This document shows, piece after piece, positions 13,476 to 18,033 of a stretch of DNA of 18,033 nt (its first letter is position 1; every line of letters begins with the position of its first letter). A program made the translations under genes and the position numbers. The notes beneath the pieces are model-generated. The model was given only the letters and a program-made list of their open reading frames with translations. It made no database searches and was not told where the DNA came from. Source of the stretch: JAYWAM01 sp043782425 (lineage in GTDB: Bacteria > Pseudomonadota > Gammaproteobacteria > Burkholderiales > Usitatibacteraceae); contig JAYWAM010000081.1 of assembly GCA_043782425.1 (NCBI GenBank), positions 1 through 18,033 of the forward strand, read 5' to 3'.

Positions 13476-13838
13476 ATGGCCCGTATTGCTGGTGTAAACA
13501 TACCGAATCATCAACACGCGGAAATCGCCCTTCAGGCAATTTTTGGCATCGGTCGCACGCGCGCGCAACTCATTTGCGCCGCAGCCGGTGTCAACAAGTC
13601 CGCCAAGATCAAGGATCTTTCGGACTCTGAAATGGACAAGCTGCGCGAGCACATTGCGCGCTTTACCGTAGAAGGCGATCTGCGCCGCGAAGTATCCATG
13701 AACATCAAGCGCCTCATGGATCTCGGTTGCTATCGTGGCGTGCGCCACCGCAAAGGGCTGCCGGTGCGCGGTCAACGCACCCGCACCAACGCGCGCACCC
13801 GTAAAGGGCCGCGCAAAGCAATCCGTCTGGCGAAGTAA
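13476..13838 (+). CDS. rpsM: 30S ribosomal protein S13
   Basis: This 120-residue S13 lies in the 30S head and contacts L5 and the P-site tRNA. It begins MARIAGVNIPNHQHAEIALQ and has IFGIGRTRAQLIC (helix-two-turns-helix) and the basic tail KGLPVRGQRTRTNARTRKGP. ATG 13476 is chosen over an upstream in-frame GTG (13422), which would overlap rpmJ; AAGG (13466-13469) supports it. In E. coli this gene opens the alpha operon, and S4 represses translation here; I see no clear pseudoknot. Confidence 0.97.
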   Translation: MARIAGVNIPNHQHAEIALQAIFGIGRTRAQLICAAAGVNKSAKIKDLSDSEMDKLREHIARFTVEGDLRREVSMNIKRLMDLGCYRGVRHRKGLPVRGQRTRTNARTRKGPRKAIRLAK

Positions 13839-13877
13839 GCGCCGACGCAAAAAATGCATAGCAAGTAAAGGAAGCAC

Positions 13878-14270
13878 ATGGCCAAGCCTACCGCAGCACG
13901 TGTACGCAAGAAAGTGAAAAAGAATGTCTCAGAGGGCATTGCTCACGTTCACGCGTCGTTCAATAACACCATCATCACCATCACCGATCGCCAGGGTAAT
14001 GCCTTGTCGTGGGCGACTTCGGGCGGCGCAGGCTTCAAGGGGTCGCGTAAATCGACGCCGTTCGCCGCGCAGATGGCCGCCGAGCAGGCAGGCAAAGCTG
14101 CAATTGAATGCGGCGTGAAAAATCTCGAAGTACGCATCAAGGGCCCAGGCCCAGGACGCGAATCCGCCGTGCGCGCGCTCAACGCGCTGGGCATGAAGAT
14201 AGTCAGCATCGCCGACGTGACGCCAGTGCCGCATAACGGCTGCCGTCCGCCCAAGCGCCGTCGCATGTAA
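13878..14270 (+). CDS. rpsK: 30S ribosomal protein S11
   Basis: This 130-residue S11 lies on the platform near the E site and mRNA. It shows GIAHVHASFNNTIITITDRQG, LSWATSGGAGFKGSRKSTPF, the GPGPGRESAVRAL segment and the C-terminal DVTPVPHNGCRPPKRRR signature. AAAGGA (13867-13872) is five bases before ATG 13878. Confidence 0.98.
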   Translation: MAKPTAARVRKKVKKNVSEGIAHVHASFNNTIITITDRQGNALSWATSGGAGFKGSRKSTPFAAQMAAEQAGKAAIECGVKNLEVRIKGPGPGRESAVRALNALGMKIVSIADVTPVPHNGCRPPKRRRM

Positions 14271-14285
14271 TTTAGGAGAAGACAA

Positions 14286-14906
14286 GTGGCTCGATATATT
14301 GGACCCAAGTGCAAGCTGTCCCGCCGGGAAGGGACGGATCTATTCTTGAAGAGCGCGCGTCGCGCCCTCGACACGAAATGCAAGCTTGATACACGTCCCG
14401 GACAACACGGCGCGAAAAATACCCGCGTGTCGGAATATGGCGTGCAGTTGCGCGAAAAGCAGAAGATCCGCCGCATGTACGGCGTGCTTGAGCGCCAGTT
14501 CCGCGGCTATTTTTCCGAGGCTGAACGACGCAAAGGCGCAACCGGTGAAAACCTGCTGCAATTGCTCGAATCGCGTCTCGACAATGCGGTGTATCGCATG
14601 GGCTTTGGCTCCACGCGCTCCGAAGCGCGCCAGCTTGTCAGCCACTGCGCGGTGATGGTGAATGATAAGGCGGTGAACATCCCGTCCTATCTGCTGCGCC
14701 CGAACGATGTGGTGACCATCAAGGAGCGCGCGCAAAAGCAACTACGCATCCAGGATGCCCTCAAGCTTGCCGAAGCCAATGGCTTTCCAAGCTGGGTTGA
14801 GGTTGACGTGAAAAAAATGACCGGCGTTTTCAAGTCCGCACCGGATCGAAGCGAATTTGCCGCCGACATCAACGAACAGTTGGTGGTTGAGCTCTATTCC
14901 AAGTAA
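14286..14906 (+). CDS. rpsD: 30S ribosomal protein S4
   Basis: This 206-residue S4 starts 30S assembly on the 16S rRNA 5' domain and, in E. coli, represses the alpha operon. It has MARYIGPKCKLSRREGTDLF at the start, with only two cysteines in the N-terminal region, so the four-Cys zinc site is missing. The S4 RNA-binding domain (about residues 96-160) includes SRLDNAVYRMGFGSTRSEAR. The start is GTG 14286 with AGGAGA at 14274-14279. Confidence 0.98.
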   Translation: MARYIGPKCKLSRREGTDLFLKSARRALDTKCKLDTRPGQHGAKNTRVSEYGVQLREKQKIRRMYGVLERQFRGYFSEAERRKGATGENLLQLLESRLDNAVYRMGFGSTRSEARQLVSHCAVMVNDKAVNIPSYLLRPNDVVTIKERAQKQLRIQDALKLAEANGFPSWVEVDVKKMTGVFKSAPDRSEFAADINEQLVVELYSK

Positions 14907-14972
14907 CGGTTGTCCTGTTTTTTTTGAAAGCCGGAATTACCGTTTAACTGCAAAAGGATTGAGGCCTACACA

Positions 14973-15950
14973 ATGCAAAGCAACGCTACGACATTTCTGA
15001 AGCCACGCATCATCGACGTGCAAAACATATCACCCGCTCACGCGAAAGTGTTCATGGAACCTTTCGAACGCGGCTACGGCCACACGCTGGGCAATGCCCT
15101 GCGGCGCATTCTGTTGTCCTCGATGCCGGGCTATGCACCCACCGAAGTGAAAATCACCGGGGTGTTGCATGAGTATTCGACCATCGAAGGCGTGCAGGAA
15201 GATGTGGTCGATATTCTGCTCAATCTCAAGGGCTTGGTGCTCAAGTTGCATAACCGCAACGAAGTCACGCTCAAGCTCAAAAAGGCCACGGCGGGCGCTG
15301 TAACCGGCGCCGATATTGAACAGGTGCATGATGTCGAGATCATCAATCCCGATCATGTCATCGCCAACCTGACGCCCGGTGGCAAGCTCGACATGCAGAT
15401 CAAGGTGGAAAAAGGCCGCGGCTATGTTGCCGCCACGGCGCGTCATGGCGACGATAGCCGCACCATCGGCTCCATACTGCTCGATGCTTCATTCTCGCCG
15501 GTGCGGCGCGTGAGCTACGCTGTGGAAAGCGCGCGTGTTGAACAGCGCACCGACCTTGACCGCCTGGTGATGGATATCGAAACCAACGGCGTCATGGAGC
15601 CCGAAGAAGCCGTGCGCTATGCGGCGCGCGTGCTGGTCGATCAGCTCTCGGTATTCGCCGATCTGCAAGGCACCCCCATGCAGACCGAAGAAACCAAGTC
15701 GCCGCAGATCGATCCTATCCTGCTGCAACCGGTTGACGATCTGGAGCTCACAGTGCGTTCGGCCAACTGCCTCAAGGCGGAAAATATTTACTACATCGGT
15801 GATCTGATCCAGCGCACCGAGAACGAATTGCTCAAGACCCCTAACCTCGGCCGCAAGTCGCTCAACGAGATCAAGGAAGTACTGGCGTCAAAAGGACTCA
15901 CGCTCGGCATGAAGCTTGAAAACTGGCCGGTGGCCGGTCTGGGCAAGTAA
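14973..15950 (+). CDS. rpoA: RNA polymerase alpha subunit
   Basis: This 325-residue alpha dimer scaffolds RNA polymerase assembly and contacts UP elements and activators. The N-terminal domain (about 1-230) has FMEPFERGYGHTLGNALRRI and the linker follows around 232-248. The C-terminal domain (about 249-325) includes LTVRSANCLKAENIYYIGDL, where Arg262 matches the DNA-binding E. coli Arg265, and LGRKSLNEIKEVL. GAGG (14961-14964) precedes ATG 14973. A 66-base spacer with a T8 run separates it from rpsD, long for this operon. Confidence 0.98.
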   Translation: MQSNATTFLKPRIIDVQNISPAHAKVFMEPFERGYGHTLGNALRRILLSSMPGYAPTEVKITGVLHEYSTIEGVQEDVVDILLNLKGLVLKLHNRNEVTLKLKKATAGAVTGADIEQVHDVEIINPDHVIANLTPGGKLDMQIKVEKGRGYVAATARHGDDSRTIGSILLDASFSPVRRVSYAVESARVEQRTDLDRLVMDIETNGVMEPEEAVRYAARVLVDQLSVFADLQGTPMQTEETKSPQIDPILLQPVDDLELTVRSANCLKAENIYYIGDLIQRTENELLKTPNLGRKSLNEIKEVLASKGLTLGMKLENWPVAGLGK

Positions 15951-15988
15951 CAAGCTTTTAGCTTGTCATCCCCAGGAAAACGGGGATG
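15950..15988 (+). other. Two tandem hairpins between rpoA and rplQ
   Basis: ACAAGC (15950-15955)/GCTTGT (15961-15966) with loop TTTTA is followed at once by CATCCCC (15967-15973)/GGGGATG (15982-15988) with an eight-base loop. No T-run follows, so full termination is unlikely. The pair may attenuate transcription, pause RNA polymerase or set rplQ mRNA stability. The 95-base rpoA-rplQ gap contains nothing else recognisable. Confidence 0.5.
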
Positions 15989-16045
15989 TTATAAACCATA
16001 AAGATAACAAGACTGAACAAGCCAAGAATTTAAAAGGAAGCTGCA

Positions 16046-16444
16046 ATGCGTCATCGTCACGGACTTCGTAAACTTAATCGCACCAGCAGCCATCGCCTTG
16101 CGATGCTGCGCAACATGACCAATTCTTTGCTCAAGCACGAGGTCATCAAGACCACGCTGCCCAAGGCCAAGGAACTGCGTCGTGTTGCCGAACCGCTTAT
16201 CACCCTCAGCAAGACCCCTAGCCTCGCGAACAGACGTCTGGCCTTCAACCGCCTGCGCGATCGCGACATCGTCGTCAAGTTGTTCGACGAGTTGGGTCCG
16301 CGCTACAAGAGCCGCAACGGCGGCTATTTGCGCATTCTCAAGTTTGGCTTTCGTCAGGGTGACAACGCGCCTATGGCGCTAGTTGAGCTGCTCGACCGCC
16401 CCGATTTGCCAGTAGCACTGGAAGCAGGACAAAAAGCCGAGTAA
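16046..16444 (+). CDS. rplQ: 50S ribosomal protein L17
   Basis: This 132-residue L17 surrounds the exit tunnel region of the large subunit. It starts MRHRHGLRKLNRTSSHRLAM, then LRNMTNSLLKHEVIKTTLPK AKELR (split here for length), and ends with a GYLRILKFGFRQGDNAPMAL block (about residues 93-112). AAGGAAG lies just before ATG 16046. It is the last gene of the spc-alpha string, as usual. Confidence 0.97.
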   Translation: MRHRHGLRKLNRTSSHRLAMLRNMTNSLLKHEVIKTTLPKAKELRRVAEPLITLSKTPSLANRRLAFNRLRDRDIVVKLFDELGPRYKSRNGGYLRILKFGFRQGDNAPMALVELLDRPDLPVALEAGQKAE

Positions 16445-16458
16445 GTAACCGCTTTTTT
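16431..16458 (+). terminator. Weak possible terminator at the end of rplQ
   Basis: AAAAAGC (16431-16437) pairs with GCTTTTT (16451-16457) across the rplQ stop codon, ending in six T. The stem is AT-rich with a 13-base loop, so it would be weak. No better terminator was seen before argJ. Confidence 0.3.
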
Positions 16459-16646
16459 GGGCGCCAAGGTCAGTGCACAGGCGCAACATCCCGAGCTTGG
16501 CCACACTGGACGTCTGCCCGACATCCACGAGTTAATCACGCGTCCGAGTCACATCATTTTACCGTGTGGTGGCCGAGGGCGGCAGCGTGCAAATTTTGCG
16601 AATGAAGCACGCGGCGCAGCAAATGCCGCGACATGCTAAACATTGA
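16457..16646 (+). pseudogene. RelE/ParE-type toxin remnant, truncated and frameshifted
   Basis: One frame (16457 onwards) reads AQAQHPELGHTGRLPDIHEL ITRPSHII (split for length) and the next frame continues FYRVVAEGGSVQILRMKHAA QQMPRHAKH to a stop at 16644-16646. Joined by one extra T in the run 16557-16560, this is the C-terminal part of a RelE/ParE-family toxin: HPELGR-like turn, HIIFYRV strand and VQILRMKHAAQ motif. The N-terminal third is missing and abuts rplQ, and no antitoxin gene is adjacent. The product cannot be functional as it stands. A sequencing error could explain the shift but not the missing N-terminus. Confidence 0.6.
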
Positions 16647-16658
16647 CCTGCCCTCGCA

Positions 16659-16667
16659 TGCGATAAT
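16659..16667 (+). promoter_or_regulatory. Possible extended -10 promoter of argJ
   Basis: TGCGATAAT fits an extended -10 (TGnTATAAT with one mismatch) 45 bases before the argJ ATG. A TTGACC (16643-16648) lies upstream but at 13 bases is too close for a normal -35. It lies just after the toxin-remnant stop. Confidence 0.35.
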
Positions 16668-16712
16668 TCGTAGATCCGTTTCCCATTTGTTTTCCACACC
16701 TCTCTGCCTATC

Positions 16713-17942
16713 ATGCCTGTCAACTACGCCACCCCCGAAGCCCAATCCTTGCTGCCTGTGCGCGGCGTTGAGCTTGGTGTTGCCCAGGCGCATATACGTA
16801 AACCTGATCGCAAAGACTTGCTTCTCATCAAGCTTGCTGAAGGCTCGCACGTTGCCGGCGTGTTTACGCAAAACCGTTTTTGCGCAGCGCCGGTAAGCGT
16901 TTGCAAGGAACACCTGGCGGCGAAAAAGCCAATCTGCGCTCTGATTATCAACACCGGAGTGGCGAACGCCGGCACAGGCCAGCAAGGTATGGACGCGGCG
17001 CACAAAACCTGCGGACACGTGGCAGTAGAGCTAGGCTGTGGCGCGCGCCAGGTGCTGCCGTTTTCCACCGGCGTCATCATGGAGCCGCTGCCTGTTGAGC
17101 GCATCCAAGCGGGCCTGGGGCAATGTATCAGTAACCTCGCTGCGCATAACTGGTTTGCGGCGGCGCAGGCGATCATGACCACCGACACCGTTCCCAAGGC
17201 GGCGTCCAAGCGCATCATGATCGACGGCCAGCCGGTCACCATCACCGGCATTGCCAAAGGCGCGGGCATGATACAGCCCAACATGGCGACCATGCTCGGC
17301 TTCATCGCCACCGATGCGATTGTCGGCCAGGATGTACTGCTTGATCTGGTGCGCTACGCGGCCGATCATTCTTTCAACGCCATCACCATCGATGGCGATA
17401 CTTCCACCAATGATTCGTTCATGCTCATCGCCACCAATCAGGCTAACAACCCGCCGGTCAATGGCGAAGGCACGGCGGAATTTACTGAATTGCGCGACGC
17501 CATTACCGAAGTCGCCGTGTTGCTGGCGCAGGCGATTGTGCGCGATGGCGAAGGCGCAACCAAGTTCATAACGATAGTGGTGGAAGAAGGAAAAACCGCC
17601 GCCGAGTGCGCGCGCGTGGCCAAATCGATTGCGCACTCGCCCTTGGTGAAAACCGCATTCTTCGCCAGCGATCCGAACCTGGGGCGCATCCTTGCAGCCG
17701 TCGGCAATGCCGGAATTACCGATCTCGATCCAGCCCACATCAAATTGTTTCTCGGCGACGTATTGGTGAGTGAGTGCGGCGGGCGCGCTGCGAGCTACAG
17801 CGAAGCCCGCGGCCAACGCGTCATGAAGCAGCCCGAAATCAGCGTGCGCGTGCTGCTCGGACGCGGCAAGGAAAGCGCCACCGTGTGGACCTGCGATCTC
17901 TCCTACGACTACGTCAAAATCAACGCCGACTATCGCAGTTAG
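16713..17942 (+). CDS. argJ: Bifunctional ornithine acetyltransferase / N-acetylglutamate synthase
   Basis: This 409-residue cytoplasmic enzyme recycles the acetyl group from N-acetylornithine to glutamate in arginine synthesis and may also make N-acetylglutamate from acetyl-CoA. The precursor cleaves itself; the site KGAGMIQPNMATML is present, with Thr193 as the new N-terminal nucleophile and Met191-Ala192 before it. The oxyanion STGVIMEPLP (118-127) and MTTDTVPKA (155-163) motifs are intact, as is FFASDPNLGRILAAVGNAG. ATG 16713 is family-like, but no clear Shine-Dalgarno sequence precedes it. It is unrelated in function to the ribosomal genes and probably transcribed separately. Confidence 0.95.
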   Translation: MPVNYATPEAQSLLPVRGVELGVAQAHIRKPDRKDLLLIKLAEGSHVAGVFTQNRFCAAPVSVCKEHLAAKKPICALIINTGVANAGTGQQGMDAAHKTCGHVAVELGCGARQVLPFSTGVIMEPLPVERIQAGLGQCISNLAAHNWFAAAQAIMTTDTVPKAASKRIMIDGQPVTITGIAKGAGMIQPNMATMLGFIATDAIVGQDVLLDLVRYAADHSFNAITIDGDTSTNDSFMLIATNQANNPPVNGEGTAEFTELRDAITEVAVLLAQAIVRDGEGATKFITIVVEEGKTAAECARVAKSIAHSPLVKTAFFASDPNLGRILAAVGNAGITDLDPAHIKLFLGDVLVSECGGRAASYSEARGQRVMKQPEISVRVLLGRGKESATVWTCDLSYDYVKINADYRS

Positions 17943-18012
17943 GAACCGAGAAAGAATAACTTGAACAATTGGCCGCTTGCAGACGAGATGCCAGGCAAGG
18001 CGCAGAACGCGC

Positions 18013-18030
18013 TGTGTGGCGAGCCACACA
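18013..18030. repeat. Strong hairpin at the window end
   Basis: TGTGTGGC (18013-18020) and GCCACACA (18023-18030) form a perfect eight-base stem with a GA spacer. It lies in the 91 bases after argJ. A TTG-started frame (17961 to the edge, MNNWPLADEMPGKAQNALCG and onward) remains open but resembles nothing I know and may not be a gene. Confidence 0.45.
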
Positions 18031-18033
18031 AGC

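Noticed and set aside
14907..14972. AACGGT/ACCGTT pair with a T8 run between rpsD and rpoA as a terminator
   Set aside because: The T-run lies inside the loop, not after the stem, and a terminator here would cut off rpoA.
17031..18029. 332-residue minus-strand frame opposite argJ
   Set aside because: argJ is unmistakable on the plus strand; the antisense product is low-complexity and has no recognisable motif.
1..18033. CRISPR arrays, tRNA or rRNA genes
   Set aside because: No spaced direct-repeat array, cloverleaf or rRNA segment was seen on either strand.
17961..18033. TTG-started open frame to the window edge as a partial gene
   Set aside because: It is too short and unrecognised, and it contains a strong palindrome, so a coding call is not supported.

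Overview
The window looks like a betaproteobacterial chromosome, probably from the Nitrosomonadales/Gallionellaceae side of the class, although the exact taxon cannot be fixed from this stretch. The main reason is a complete spc-alpha ribosomal gene string with infA between secY and rpmJ, the usual betaproteobacterial arrangement, whereas E. coli keeps infA elsewhere. The zinc-free forms of S14 and S4 and the overall base composition agree.

Positions 1-3.5 kb are an accessory region that I read as part of an integron gene-cassette array. Three related attC-like sites share a TCGAGAGG core, an imperfect stem and, where intact, an R' box GTTAGC. The first is cut at its R' GTT by an IS1182-family insertion sequence (50-1851). 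The second lies behind a cassette-style membrane-protein gene and has lost its R' end next to a small decayed element. The third (2772-2834) is complete. A self-promoted hicAB toxin-antitoxin pair follows directly after it. No integrase gene lies in the window; with cassettes on the + strand it would be expected to the left. An orphan BrnA-type antitoxin follows at 3711-4010, with a perfect 20-bp palindromic operator over its -10 box.

Positions 4.0-7.07 kb, on the minus strand, hold a three-gene exporter operon: a membrane-fusion lipoprotein, an ABC ATPase and an ABC-2 permease, joined by ATGA overlaps. This operon sits where the S10 operon (ending rpmC-rpsQ) normally precedes rplN, so the spc operon is detached from S10 here. 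It seems to rely on its own promoter (TTGCCA-18-TATAAT at 7199-7228), followed by an mRNA leader of about 280 nt.

Positions 7.5-16.4 kb carry rplN, rplX, rplE, rpsN, rpsH, rplF, rplR, rpsE, rpmD, rplO, secY, infA, rpmJ, rpsM, rpsK, rpsD, rpoA and rplQ, all on the + strand. They encode ribosomal proteins, the Sec translocon channel, initiation factor IF-1 and the RNA polymerase alpha subunit. Local oddities are a lysine/alanine-rich N-terminal extension on L30, a hairpin presenting the rplE ribosome-binding site in its loop, and two tandem hairpins between rpoA and rplQ.

Positions 16.45-18.03 kb contain the frameshifted C-terminal remnant of a RelE/ParE-type toxin, argJ (bifunctional ornithine acetyltransferase / N-acetylglutamate synthase), and about 90 bases of unassigned sequence with a strong hairpin. 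Addiction-module genes or remnants therefore flank the essential ribosomal block on both sides.
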